Shown here: positions 18,646 to 29,300 of the stretch, piece by piece
Numbering within the stretch: the first letter of the stretch is position 1
Layout: every line of letters starts with the position of its first letter
NCBI GenBank assembly: GCA_946408825.1
Contig: CAMJTU010000015.1
Span: 1 to 64,000, forward strand
Reading direction: 5' to 3'
Origin: an uncultured Planctomycetaceae bacterium
GTDB taxonomy: Bacteria > Planctomycetota > Planctomycetia > Pirellulales > Thermoguttaceae
DNA length: 64,000 nucleotides
The notes under the pieces: model-generated
Told to the model about the DNA's origin: nothing
What the model saw: the letters and a program-made list of their open reading frames with translations, nothing else
The model's database searches: none
Program-made: the position numbers and the translations under genes

Positions 18646-21600
18646 TCAGACGCTGTAATCCGGAACCGCCCCCTTGGATTTGTCGGGATCCTCAGGACGC
18701 TGCGGCTTAACAGCCGGGTCGTCCTCTATTTCTTTCAGCAGTTCTTCGACGCCACGCTCAAGTTGAGGATCGCGTCCTTCAAGGACCGCCTTCGGATCTT
18801 GCCAAACCTCGACGTCGGGATCAACGCCATGGCCTTCAATGACGTACTCGCCCGTCTCGCTGTTTGTCGCGTTAAGCGGAACGCTAACAGAGCCGCCGTC
18901 CGTGAGAGGACCGCGTCCCGAAATACCGACGACGCCGCCCCAGCTCCTCTTGCCGACGAGCTTGCCTAGACCTGATTTACGGAAGTAATACGGGAAAATA
19001 TCGCCGTCGCTCGCGCTTGTTTCATTAAGCAGGCAAACGAACTTCGCCGTCGTCGCGATTGTCGGATAAGTCGTCGGAGTCTCGCGAACTTTACCGTAGC
19101 GCGTGCCGAGGACTTTCTGATTCAGTCGCATAATGATCCACGGAGAAATGTTGCCGCCGCCGTTGCTACGCTCGTCGATAACGATTCCTTCTTTACGAAG
19201 TTGCGGATAGTACCACTTGATGAACTCATAAGCGCCGTTGCCGCCCATATCCGGAATATGCAGATAACCAAGACGACCGTCGCTAAGTTCAGAAACACGC
19301 CGCTGACGATCAAGCACAAAGTTCAAATAACGCAGAGAATCCTCGTTGTCAACCGGTTTATACGAAGTCTTCCAAGAGTTTTCCTCCGCGCCGTCCTTAC
19401 TAAGAGTAAGCTCAACTCGCTCCTTCTTGTTTTCAAGGAGACGATACGGATTGTCCGAACCGACGAGTTTGACGCCGTCGATCGCCAAGACATAGTCGCC
19501 TTCCGACGCGTTAACCCCAACCTCTGTGAGCGGAGAACGATATTTGGGTTCTTCATTCTGACCTGGGTAAATCTTCTCGATGCGATACAGATTCTTTTCC
19601 GAATCGAGGACGAAAGTTGCGCCAGGCAAACCGACGACAGGGCGTTCCGGCTGGATAAAATCTCCTCCGTCGACGTAAGTGTGACCGATATTAAGTTCGC
19701 CGATCATTTCTGTGAGGATATACGTAAGATCTGAACGATGCGACACATACGGGAGAAGCGATCTATACTGGTTCCCAACCGCGTCCCAATCAAGACCGTG
19801 CATGTTTTTGACGTAAAAATAGTCGCGGAAACGCCTCCAGACCTCTTCGAAAATCTCGTTCCATTCCTCGCGAGGATTGAGATCGCAATACATGCCGTCG
19901 AGCGAGAAGACCTTTGAATCGCCGCCTTTCGCGCCGACGTCATACATACGATAACCCGCCTTATGCGTAAGAAGCTTCTTGCCGTCTGCGGAAAGAGAAT
20001 ACCCGCTGAAATCTTCGACAAACGTCTGGAGCGAAAGATTCTTGAGATCAAAGCTTAAGAGTTTCGGAACGCCGTTTGCGCCACGTCCATAGAACGACTC
20101 GGGTTCCTGAATGAAATAAAGGAAATCGCCGGCGCTAGAGAGAGAAGTATAGTTTTCTGAATTAATCGGCAGACGGACGACGCGGCTTTCTATCCCGTCA
20201 AAGTCAATCTTCTTCGAATCTTGAGCGACGACTTCCTCTTTCTTTTCGTCGTCGTTTTTCTCTCCGCTGGAGGCAATCTCCGATTCCGGCGCTTCGTCGC
20301 TCGTGCGGATAAACTTATTCTCTACGTCTTTACGAAGAGCGACGGCAAAGATTCCATTGAACCGATCCCCGGCAAAGTTCCACTCGATCGAGCTAAATTG
20401 AGGATAGAACTCGCGTTGACCAATATAGAAGAGCCAGTCGCCGTCTTGGGACCACGTCGGAGAAAAGTTATTGAACATCGGATCCGTTACGCGACGAGAC
20501 GTCTTGGTTTCTTTTTCCCAGACGTAAACTGCGTCATATTCGGTACTCTCGCCAAGTTCATATGCCAAGTAAGCGCCGTCTGGCGACCACTCGGCGCCAG
20601 GAAAACCGCCGAATTTATCGCGCGCGACTTCGATTAGTTCACACGCTTGCGGCGCGGCGGCCGGATCGTCATATTTTAAGGTCAACACATAGAGACGGTT
20701 CATCGAATCACGAAAAGAAAACGCTTTACCGTCTGGAGACCATTGAAGAGAATCGAGTTTAGCGCGAAGAGAATTCGTTAATTGAATTTTGTCCTTCTCG
20801 CCCTTCTGGTCAATTACATAAATCTGGTCTTCGCCTGACTCGTCTGAGACGAAGGCGATCCATCGGCCGTCCGCCGACCAGACGGGACATCGGTCATGGG
20901 CGCCAGAGGAACGAGTCAAGTTACGGGTCAGTCCATTTTCAACGGGAACAGTAAAGACGTCGCCGCGCGCGGTAAACAACGCGCGTTTTCCTTCTGGACT
21001 GAGTCCGTACGTCTCTACATTACGCCATGCTTGAACGCGACTTGGCCGCGCGGCAAGTCCGTCGTGAGGAACATGAATTGCAAGTTCGCGAGTTTCGTTC
21101 GACGACGGCCGGTAAACAAAAAGAGAACCCGCGTTTTCATAAACGATTTGATCTTCGCCGTCAGACGAAGCCCAGCGAACGTCCCAATCGGAATAATGAG
21201 ACAACTTCTCGATTTTGACGTCGTTCTCAGGCATGTAGCGATAAAGATTCATCGTTCCGTCGCGATCAGACACGAAATAAACATGATCGCCTAACCACAT
21301 CGGATCGCGATCCGTTCGCGGAGTCGTTGGAATCTCGGAGAAATCCTTCGTTTCGCGGTCATAAATCAAAAGATACTGCGCCCAACCGCCTTCATACCGT
21401 TTCCAGTGACGGAAATCGCGGAAAAGAGGCGAGTAAACGAGTTTCTTTCCATCTGGAGAAAGATCGCCGGCGCCCGCGACGGGAACGCCAATGCGAGTCG
21501 GCAGTCCGCCGTCGACCGAAACGAGGTAAATGTTCGTCAACGAATCGACTTCATCGCTGTCGCGCTTCGAGCGGAACATAACTTGCTTGCCATCTGGAGT

Positions 21601-22005
21601 CCATCCCAAGACCTGCGCGTCGACCCCGCGACGAGGCGCTCCCGCGACCGTCGGATAGTACGTCAGACGTTTCGGCTCGCCTCCGTCGGAAGAAACGACG
21701 TAGACCTGATCAGATCCGTCGTACTGCCCTGTGAAGGCGATATATTTCCCGTCAGGAGAAAACTTCGGAAATTCTTCAAGCCCCTGATGCGCGGTAATTC
21801 GAACCACGTTGCGTCCGTCAAAATCGCTCTTCCAGACGTCCCCCGCATAACAGAAAACCACTTGATCCTGATAGACGTCAGGATAACGCAACAATTTCGT
21901 CGGCTGCGCGTCGGAGACGTTCTCGTCGGCATTAGCCGAGGCGGCGATTGCCGCGAACATTACAGCGATCGGCAGAACGACCGCAATCAAGCGACATTTC
22001 TTCAT
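18646..22005 (-). CDS. Secreted tricorn-type S41 protease
   Basis: 1119 residues with a signal peptide (about 1-26, ending SANA). The first ~300 residues and residues ~340-680 form two beta-propellers of WD40/PD40-like repeats (FSPDGKYIAF, WSADGRWIAF, WSPDGAYLAY). A core S41 region with a PDZ-like segment (about 800-890) follows. The predicted nucleophile is S999 in SASDGD and the histidine is in LNIGHTY, as in archaeal tricorn; GHGVDPD marks the C-terminal core. The family degrades peptides to small fragments; here the protein is predicted to act outside the cytoplasm. A longer frame begins 8 codons upstream, but the chosen ATG has AAGGAG about 7 bases ahead. It is likely monocistronic. Confidence 0.92.
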   Translation of the reverse strand: MKKCRLIAVVLPIAVMFAAIAASANADENVSDAQPTKLLRYPDVYQDQVVFCYAGDVWKSDFDGRNVVRITAHQGLEEFPKFSPDGKYIAFTGQYDGSDQVYVVSSDGGEPKRLTYYPTVAGAPRRGVDAQVLGWTPDGKQVMFRSKRDSDEVDSLTNIYLVSVDGGLPTRIGVPVAGAGDLSPDGKKLVYSPLFRDFRHWKRYEGGWAQYLLIYDRETKDFSEIPTTPRTDRDPMWLGDHVYFVSDRDGTMNLYRYMPENDVKIEKLSHYSDWDVRWASSDGEDQIVYENAGSLFVYRPSSNETRELAIHVPHDGLAARPSRVQAWRNVETYGLSPEGKRALFTARGDVFTVPVENGLTRNLTRSSGAHDRCPVWSADGRWIAFVSDESGEDQIYVIDQKGEKDKIQLTNSLRAKLDSLQWSPDGKAFSFRDSMNRLYVLTLKYDDPAAAPQACELIEVARDKFGGFPGAEWSPDGAYLAYELGESTEYDAVYVWEKETKTSRRVTDPMFNNFSPTWSQDGDWLFYIGQREFYPQFSSIEWNFAGDRFNGIFAVALRKDVENKFIRTSDEAPESEIASSGEKNDDEKKEEVVAQDSKKIDFDGIESRVVRLPINSENYTSLSSAGDFLYFIQEPESFYGRGANGVPKLLSFDLKNLSLQTFVEDFSGYSLSADGKKLLTHKAGYRMYDVGAKGGDSKVFSLDGMYCDLNPREEWNEIFEEVWRRFRDYFYVKNMHGLDWDAVGNQYRSLLPYVSHRSDLTYILTEMIGELNIGHTYVDGGDFIQPERPVVGLPGATFVLDSEKNLYRIEKIYPGQNEEPKYRSPLTEVGVNASEGDYVLAIDGVKLVGSDNPYRLLENKKERVELTLSKDGAEENSWKTSYKPVDNEDSLRYLNFVLDRQRRVSELSDGRLGYLHIPDMGGNGAYEFIKWYYPQLRKEGIVIDERSNGGGNISPWIIMRLNQKVLGTRYGKVRETPTTYPTIATTAKFVCLLNETSASDGDIFPYYFRKSGLGKLVGKRSWGGVVGISGRGPLTDGGSVSVPLNATNSETGEYVIEGHGVDPDVEVWQDPKAVLEGRDPQLERGVEELLKEIEDDPAVKPQRPEDPDKSKGAVPDYSV

Positions 22006-22310
22006 TCTTGACTCCTTTTGTTTGGTCATAGCTTAGCGGAAAGGAAAGAGAACTTCCGAGTTTCTATTTTAAAATAAAAAGAAAAAACAAAAAGAGTAAT
22101 TTAAGAAATGTGCAACAATTTTGAGGAATAAAGAGATTCACGAACCCATGTAATAAAAGCTCCAACGGCGGAACACGCCGTTGGAGCGCCAGGTTTAGAC
22201 GTTTTTTGGAAAGGACGTCGCCTCTCAATCCTTTTGCCGTCGAGGTATCGCAACCTAAGGACTGCGGCAGGGTCCTTCGCGCAACGTCAGAGTTTCAATC
22301 GCACAGTGTC
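22006..22310. other. Intergenic stretch between the outer-membrane factor and tricorn genes
   Basis: Contains the terminator at 22153-22187 and a very AT-rich segment (22065-22130) just upstream of the protease gene, probably its promoter zone. No defined -35/-10 pair can be defended. Confidence 0.4.
22153..22187 (-). terminator. Terminator downstream of the outer-membrane efflux gene
   Basis: A perfect 12-bp stem, GCTCCAACGGCG (22159-22170) with CGCCGTTGGAGC (22176-22187), and a 5-base loop. On the minus strand TTTTATTA follows. It lies 124 bases after the stop. Confidence 0.8.
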
Positions 22311-23945
22311 TCAGAGGGACGACACTTCGTTGACTACCTCGTCGTCATGAAGAGCCATCGAGACCCGCTCACGGCTACGTTCTTGACGTTCCGACCATTC
22401 CGCTTCCGGATCGTACCCCTTCGGCTTAACCTCACGCGTCGTATAACGGGCGGTAGTGGAAGCGGTTTCGTCGGAGAGAACGACAGGCGTAGCGCTCGAG
22501 ACTTGCGTAGTCGGGACATATTCGTCAGACTGACTCGCGGTAGAGGTTCCGCCCATCCAGTCGCCGCCTAGAGCGCGGTAAAGATCTACGAGCGAGATGA
22601 ACATACTTGCACGGCACTGAACGTACTGCAACTCGTAGGAAAGTTTACCGGCTTGCGAGTCTAGTAGACGCTGGAAATCGATTTGACCGCTCTTATAGCG
22701 CTCGTTCGACAGATTGTACGCGTCGGTATAGGCGTCCACGGCGTCAGACAGGGTTTGAAGCCTGTCGCGTTCATTCACGTAGGAGACGAGCGCGTCGTCT
22801 ACGTCCTGCGCGGCCTCGAGAACGGCCTCGCGATACGCGGAAATCTGTTGTTGCAACGTGTGTTCCTGCGCTTCGACGTTAAACCGATACTTGCCAAAAT
22901 TGAGGACGTTCCAGCGGAAAGAAGGACCGATACTAGCGGCGATTGAATCGCCGTTGAACATATCCTTGAAGGATTCGCCGTCGAGTCCAAAAGAACCGGT
23001 AAGGGTAAAGACGGGATACAGATCGCCGATCGCTACGCCGACGCGAGCGTTTTGAGCAATGACGCGCTGCTCGGCTGCGCGTACGTCAGGACGACGACGG
23101 AGCAATTCAGCTGGAATACCGACCATAATCTGTTCGGGCGGGGTCGGAATCGGCGCCGGCGTGCGCATCAGTTCGTCGACATACCCAGGCGGGCGACCGA
23201 CGAGAATGCTGATTTGGTTGAGCGTCGTCTGGTATTTCGTCTGGAGACTCAACACGCTTGATTCGGTGCCGCGGCACACGCCAAGCGCTTGACTCTCGTC
23301 GAGTTTACTAGCAGATCCGAGTTCGTTCTTCGTACGAGTAATATCCAAGGTCTGACGCTGAATTTCGATATTCTCTTCAGATATTCGAATTTGTTCTTGG
23401 AAAGAACGAGCCGTTCCATAGAGCGTCGCGATGTTGGCGCAAATGATCACGTATGTGTTGCGATACAGTTCGCGGAGTTCCTCCATGTTTGCCGTCGCGA
23501 CTTCGTTGGCACGTTCAAGACGACCAAAAACGTCGATTTCCCAGCCCATGGACAACGACGCGTTGTAGTCGTTGTAATCCATTCCCAAACGACGATTATA
23601 GCTATAACCGCCGCCAGTCGCAAACTGAGGATACTGATTCGCGCGCGTCGAACCGAGAACCGCTCGAGCAGCCTGGATACGATAAAGCGCCTCATGCAAC
23701 GTCAGGTTGTTCGTCACAGCTTCGTTTGTGAGCCTAGATAGAACAGGATCCTGAACCTGACTCCACCAGCTGGCGACGTCGGCGCCAACCTCTTGGCGGA
23801 TTCCTTTAGACTCGTCGATCTGAATGTACGACGAGTTAACCGTCGCCTGCGGCGCTACATAGTCGCTTCCGACTTTACAACCGCCGCTCACGACGAGCGC
23901 TAGGAGCGAACCCAGCGCAATTCCTTTTTTCAAAGATGGTCTCAT
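22311..23945 (-). CDS. Outer-membrane efflux lipoprotein, NodT/TolC family
   Basis: 544 residues. The lipoprotein signal ends at C23 (VVSGGC), followed by KVGSDYVAPQ, the typical NodT-family start. Long amphipathic helices in two repeats (each with a YRxxYVxICANIATLY- or FRWNVLNFGKY-type segment) match the TolC barrel-and-tunnel fold, and ELLRRRPDVRAAEQ is a family hallmark. The last ~60 residues are a Ser/Thr-rich tail. It should form the outer-membrane channel for the RND pump encoded divergently on the other side of a 922-base spacer. The start has GAGGTAGCAGGG just ahead. Substrates are unknown. Confidence 0.93.
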   Translation of the reverse strand: MRPSLKKGIALGSLLALVVSGGCKVGSDYVAPQATVNSSYIQIDESKGIRQEVGADVASWWSQVQDPVLSRLTNEAVTNNLTLHEALYRIQAARAVLGSTRANQYPQFATGGGYSYNRRLGMDYNDYNASLSMGWEIDVFGRLERANEVATANMEELRELYRNTYVIICANIATLYGTARSFQEQIRISEENIEIQRQTLDITRTKNELGSASKLDESQALGVCRGTESSVLSLQTKYQTTLNQISILVGRPPGYVDELMRTPAPIPTPPEQIMVGIPAELLRRRPDVRAAEQRVIAQNARVGVAIGDLYPVFTLTGSFGLDGESFKDMFNGDSIAASIGPSFRWNVLNFGKYRFNVEAQEHTLQQQISAYREAVLEAAQDVDDALVSYVNERDRLQTLSDAVDAYTDAYNLSNERYKSGQIDFQRLLDSQAGKLSYELQYVQCRASMFISLVDLYRALGGDWMGGTSTASQSDEYVPTTQVSSATPVVLSDETASTTARYTTREVKPKGYDPEAEWSERQERSRERVSMALHDDEVVNEVSSL

Positions 23946-24867
23946 CCCTGCTACCTCGATTGAAGAGACGTCTCGTTTCGGAAATCCTCCGAACGTGAGC
24001 GCCGACGCACTATCAGTCTTTCCTGACCTATCGAGCCGCTCGCGTCTTCCGCCGACGAAAAACGCCCCAGATGCTATTGTAAACGCAAATAATCCCGTTC
24101 GCTGTTTGGAGATCGGACGTCGACTATCGTAGGAGAAAGCGCAACGTCGTTGGGCTTACCGTTTGTTCCACCTCGCCTCCGCGTCAACCTGGAAACGACT
24201 ACGAAAGGTTAGAAGTCCTATGGCGCCCAAATCATCCAAATAACGCCTAGCATTGTCCTGCCGGTTGTTCGGGACTTTTCGCTTGCACGTCCATTATCGT
24301 AAAGGGTTCTTATTCGCCTTTAAGCGAAATTTCAGACATAAAACTTAATTCAGGTTATTCCAAATACTATGGTTATACCAGTTTTAATGTTTATTCCTGT
24401 TAAGCAAAAGAGACAGGCTAGAGGTTATGTGGAAGATGAAAAGACTAGAAAAACAGTCCTCAAATTTTTTGAAAAAAAGAAAAAAATATGAAATCCGTGT
24501 TAATGAACTTAGGAGGGTTTGCATACTAAGGCAAAAAACGTAGCGGCAGTTCGACCAGCTTTCGCCGGTCGTCCGACAGTCTGGATTCGTGTTTTTACCG
24601 CGCCAAACGTATGGAAAACGACGACGTTATTCGTATGTTCCGCATAGCCTCGACTTGCGCTATTAGAAAAATCAAGTACTATATGTGCGCCGTGGTTCGA
24701 GAAATGAATCCGTCCTTGTTTGAAGCCCTTTTACACACTAGCTCAGCCTCCCCTATTCTCGTCTTCTCGTCAACGACAGATTAACGTGGAGCCGAGCTTT
24801 AACCTTGAGAGTCCGCGCGAATTTCCGACGCGTAAGGAAATCGCGTTTGACTTTGTCGGGAGGAAAT
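23946..24867. other. Long divergent spacer between the efflux outer-membrane and adaptor genes
   Basis: 922 bases, the longest gene-free stretch here. Its middle (about 24320-24500) is clearly more AT-rich than its surroundings. It includes a 40-codon frame (24369-24491, +), lysine-rich towards its end and lacking a ribosome-binding site; this may be chance or a remnant. A weak promoter match lies at 24655-24682. No regulator gene (TetR, MarR or similar) is readable in any frame. No tRNA or strong hairpin was seen. Confidence 0.4.
24655..24682 (+). promoter_or_regulatory. Possible promoter of the adaptor-pump operon
   Basis: TTGCGC (24655-24660), a 16-base spacer and TACTAT (24677-24682). 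Each hexamer matches the consensus only partly, so this is tentative. Confidence 0.3.
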
Positions 24868-26346
24868 GTGTCACATTTATCGTCTCTTGCCATGGGAACG
24901 CTTGCTAGCGTTCTGATACTGAATTGCACCTCGTTCGTTTTCGCACAACCTGGCGCGTCCGGCGGCGCTCCTACGCGCGTGGCGGTCGTCGCAGGGGCAG
25001 TCTCCGAAACAGTTCCTGTCGCTCAGAAAAAATACGTGGGCAATGTTGAAGCGATAGAACAAGTCGATTCCGTCGCGCGAGTTTCTGGCACGCTCAAAGT
25101 CGCGTCCGATTTCGAAGAGGGTTCGCATGTCAGTAAGGGACAACTTCTTTTCGAAATTGATCCGATCCCCTATCAAGCGGAAGTCGACGCCTCTCTCGCC
25201 GCAATTCAGGAAACGGAAGCGCGAATTGAATATGCGCAAAGCAACTACAATCGATTGAACGACCTCTTTGAAAAGAACGCGGGATCCCGCGACGCTAAAG
25301 AGAACGCCTTCTCGCTCCTTCAAAGTCTTAAGGCACAACTTGCGTCCGCCCAAGCTAAGCTCACGCTCGCCCGAGAAAATCTTAAGTACACCAAGGTCTA
25401 TGCGGAACTTGACGGTCGTGCCGGACGTCGCGCCTATTCTTCCGGCGCCTACGTCTCGCCTCAAAGCCAGCCTCTGCTTCGCGTCGTTCAAATGGATCCA
25501 ATCTACGTCCGTTTTACGATGAGCGAACGCGACTTCCTCAATATGTTTGGCGATCTCAAAAGTTTAAAAGAGACGTCTTCGATCTCGCTTACGCTCCCGA
25601 ACGACTCTCACTACGATCAAGCGGGCGAGATTTGTTTTATCGACAACTCGGTTAAATCGACGACCGACACGATCAAGATTTGGGCGAAATTCAGCAATCC
25701 CAACGAAGTTCTTAACCCTGGCGGGGTCGTTACCGTCAATCTCTCCAAGAAAACCGGCGAATCTGCCGCGTCCGTCCTCCCTTCGGCGGTTATGTTTGAC
25801 GGTAAAACCAATTACGTTTACATCCTTGTCGACTCGATCGACGACGAATCTCTCTATAAGGAAATTGCCTCAGATTCGCGATTTGCTAAAGACATTGAAG
25901 CTGTTGAAAAGGGCGAAAAATCGAAAGAAGAGTTCTTAGCGGAGTTTAAAAAGAAGAGATACGAATACGAAGATCCTAAGACGAAATCGTCCGTGAGCGA
26001 GTTAAACGATGGAAAAGTCGACGAGAAATACCTTATGGTTCTTCGTCGCGACGTTAAGCTTGGTCCTTCTGACGGATCGACCGAAACAATCCTCAGCGGC
26101 GTAAAGCCGGGCGATCTCATCATGATGGACGGGGTCAACAAAGCGCGTCCTTTTGACCTCGTTCGCCCCTTCTATCGCGACTTTGTCAAGGATGCGAAAT
26201 CGAAGTCGCAGTCTGAAAACAAGTCAGCCCAGAAGCAGACCGCCGAGAAAAAGGCGAAATCGACTGTCACGTCCGCTAAACCCGAAAACGTCCAGAATTC
26301 GAAGTCTGCTCGCGCCTCTCTTCTTCGACGAGGTAACGCAGCATGA
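24868..26346 (+). CDS. RND efflux adaptor (membrane fusion protein)
   Basis: 492 residues from a GTG start preceded by GGGAGG; the open frame begins 21 codons earlier with a TTG lacking a site. An N-terminal hydrophobic segment ends near FVFAQ, a signal or anchor. The order is that of AcrA-type adaptors: strand VDSVARVSGTL, lipoyl-like half GSHVSKGQLLFEIDP, a helical hairpin (about 95-165), the second lipoyl half YAELDGRAGRRAYSSGAYV, then a beta-barrel with MDPIYVRFTMSERDF. Two oddities: a charged insertion of about 60 residues in the membrane-proximal domain (DIEAVEKGEKSKEEF region), and a Lys/Ser-rich tail of about 50 residues. It overlaps the pump gene by 4 bases (ATGA), so the two are translationally coupled. 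Confidence 0.92.
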   Translation: MSHLSSLAMGTLASVLILNCTSFVFAQPGASGGAPTRVAVVAGAVSETVPVAQKKYVGNVEAIEQVDSVARVSGTLKVASDFEEGSHVSKGQLLFEIDPIPYQAEVDASLAAIQETEARIEYAQSNYNRLNDLFEKNAGSRDAKENAFSLLQSLKAQLASAQAKLTLARENLKYTKVYAELDGRAGRRAYSSGAYVSPQSQPLLRVVQMDPIYVRFTMSERDFLNMFGDLKSLKETSSISLTLPNDSHYDQAGEICFIDNSVKSTTDTIKIWAKFSNPNEVLNPGGVVTVNLSKKTGESAASVLPSAVMFDGKTNYVYILVDSIDDESLYKEIASDSRFAKDIEAVEKGEKSKEEFLAEFKKKRYEYEDPKTKSSVSELNDGKVDEKYLMVLRRDVKLGPSDGSTETILSGVKPGDLIMMDGVNKARPFDLVRPFYRDFVKDAKSKSQSENKSAQKQTAEKKAKSTVTSAKPENVQNSKSARASLLRRGNAA

Positions 26347-29300
26347 TTTCTGAAGTTTTTATTCGAAGACCAAAACTCGCGATGGTCATTAGTCTTGTAA
26401 TGATCCTTGCGGGCGTTATTACCATTCCCAACCTTCCAGTCGCCGAATATCCTGAAATTGCGCCGCCGGAAGTGCGCGTTTCAACAGTTTATCCTGGCGC
26501 AAGCGGTCAGGTTATCGCCGACACGATTGCGGCTCCTCTTGAAGAGCAGTTCAACGGTCTAGAACATTTGCTTTACTACTCTTCCAGTAGCGACAACAGC
26601 GGATCTTACACTTGCACAATTACTTTCGAGTTCGGGTGTGACACCGATATCGCGCAAGTGAATGTTCAGAACGCCGTCAAAAGAGCAGAAGCGCGTCTTC
26701 CCGCCGAGGTTAAAACTCAAGGCGTTCAGGTTATGAAGCGTTCTAGCGATATTCTCTGCATGATCGCGTTCTTCACGGACGAAGCCAAAAGCGGATTGTC
26801 CGTTAGCGACCTGAACAATTATCTTCGCGTCAACGTTAAGGACGAAATCGGGCGCGTCGATGGCGTCAGCACGTGCGATCTCATGGGCGGTTCCGTCTAT
26901 AGTATGCGTATCTGGCTCAATCCTATGCGCATGTCGGCGATGGGAATCTCCGCTGCAGATATTCGCGCGGCAATCCAAACACAAAACATTCAAGCTGCCG
27001 CCGGCTCTGTTGGAACAGAGGGTAGTAACGAGTTCATGCAGTATAAAATCAACGTCGTTGGACGTCTCAAGACGCCGGAAGAGTTCGAGAACATTGTTGT
27101 TCGTACCGACGCCGACGGAGATATCACGAAGTTGGGCGACGTAGCTCGCGTAGAACTCGGTTCCGAAACCTACGCCGCTCACGCTATGTCCGACGGCGCC
27201 GAATGCGCGGGAATGGGCGTCAACCGAACGACGGAAGCTAACGCGCTTGACACCATTAACAGGGTTAAGGCGGAGCTTAAGGAACTCGAAAAACGTTTCC
27301 CCGAGGGAGTGACGTATAAAATCGCATACGACCCGACGATCTTCATCAACTTAACGCTCAAAGAAACGATTCTTACCCTCGTTATCGCGTTGTTGCTCGT
27401 TGTCGGCGTCACGTATCTATTCCTTCAGAACTGGCGCGCGACCCTCATTCCTGCCGTTGCGATTCCCGTTTCTCTCGTCGGAACTTTCCCCTTCTTTATG
27501 GTTCTCGGATACAGCATTAACCTGCTGACAATGTTCGGGTTGATTCTTGTTATCGGCTCGCTCGTCGACGACGCAATCGTCGTTGTAGAGAGCGTTATGA
27601 CGAACCTAGAGTCAGGACTCAGTCCCGTCGAGGCGACAAAAAAGAGTATGAGGCAGATCACCGGCGCCATCATTGCGACGACGCTCGTAACGTTAGCGAT
27701 TTACGTCCCGGTCTGTTTCTATGGCGGTATGGTCGGCGAAATCTATAAGCAGTTCGGCGTCACAATGTGCATCGCGCTCTGCCTTTCGACCGTCAACGCG
27801 TTGACTCTTAGTCCGGCGCTATGCGCCTTGATTCTCAGGCCCGCGACTAAATCGCGAATCGACTGGTTTGGATGGTTTAATATACCGTTCAACCTTTCTC
27901 GTAAGGTTTATTTGACGATTTCTCGCCTCTTGGTCGGCAGCGCGACCGTCTCGCTAGCGCTTTTCGCGATCATTATGTTCGCGAACTACAAACTCTATAC
28001 GATGATTCCTTCGTCCTTTATTCCAGACGAGGACAAGGGCGCGCTGATGTGTTCCTTCGAGCTGCCGCCTGGCGCGACGCTTTCCCGAACCGACAAAGTT
28101 CTCGACGATTTCTACTCAGAAGTCAGGAAACAAGTCAAGGGAATCGACACCCTCATGCTGGTCGGAGGTTTTAGCTTCACGGGCGGCGGCATGGGCGAAA
28201 ACGTAGGCATGGCGATCGTCAAACTAGACGATTGGAGTAAGCGTAAAACCCCTGACTTGCAGATTTCTGCGCTCCAACAACAGCTCCAGACCGTCGCCAA
28301 CGACGTCCCTGAGGCTAAAATCCAAGTCATGCAACCCCCGGCAATGATGGGTCTCGGCATGGGCGTTGGTTTCGTCGTTAGCTCCAACTCCGCGACTCCG
28401 CAAGAGCTTGCAGAACAGGTCAACAACTTTACCGACAGACTGCTCAGAGTTAAAGGCACGCTTTTCGCAAGTTCTCCGTACAACGCGAGTACGCCTCAGC
28501 TTGAACTTGAGATCGACCGAGAAAAGGCCGAACTGATGGGCGTTCCCATCAATACGATCTTCACGACCTTACAGAACAAGCTGGCGTCCTTCTACGTCAA
28601 CGACTTTAACCTTTTGGGATTCGTCTTCAAGGTTCAAGTTCAAGCGGAGAAGATTGACCGCAATTCAATCGACGATATTTCCAATTTGAATATTCCGAAC
28701 CGTTACGGAGAAATGGTGCCGTTTAGTTCCGTCGCGACGGTTAAACGCGTCGTCGGTCCTCAGATCATCACTCGTTTCAACCAGTGGTCGTCAGCAAACG
28801 TCACAGCGGTTGCGATGGGCATAAGTTCCGGCGAATACATCAAAGAGATCGAAAAAATCGCCGGGGAAGATTTGCCGAAGAACTATAAACTTCAATGGAC
28901 GGGAATGGCGTTCCAACAGAAGCAAAACTCCAATAATATTGGATACCTACTTGCGCTGGCCGTTACCTTTGCCTTCCTATTCCTCGTTGCGCAGTATGAG
29001 AGTTGGACGACGCCGATTCCCGTTATCATGACGGTCTTCGTCGCGACGCTCGGCGCGTTGGTCGGACTCTTCGTCAGTCTCGTGTTCCTCCACCAGCAGA
29101 CGACGATGAGTATTTACGCCCAGTTGGGTCTGATCATGCTCATCGGTCTCGCCAGTAAGAACGCGATCCTTATGGTCGAGTACTCAAAAGTCGAGCGTGA
29201 AAAGGGCGTTCCGATTAAAGAAGCCGCAATGCGAGGCGCCGACCAGCGTTACCGCGCAGTTCTCATGACGGCGATTTCCTTCCTCTTCGGCGTTTTTCCG

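Noticed and set aside
24369..24491. 40-codon Lys-rich frame in the efflux spacer
   Set aside because: No ribosome-binding site and no recognisable sequence; AT-rich DNA gives such frames by chance. Kept only as part of the spacer finding.
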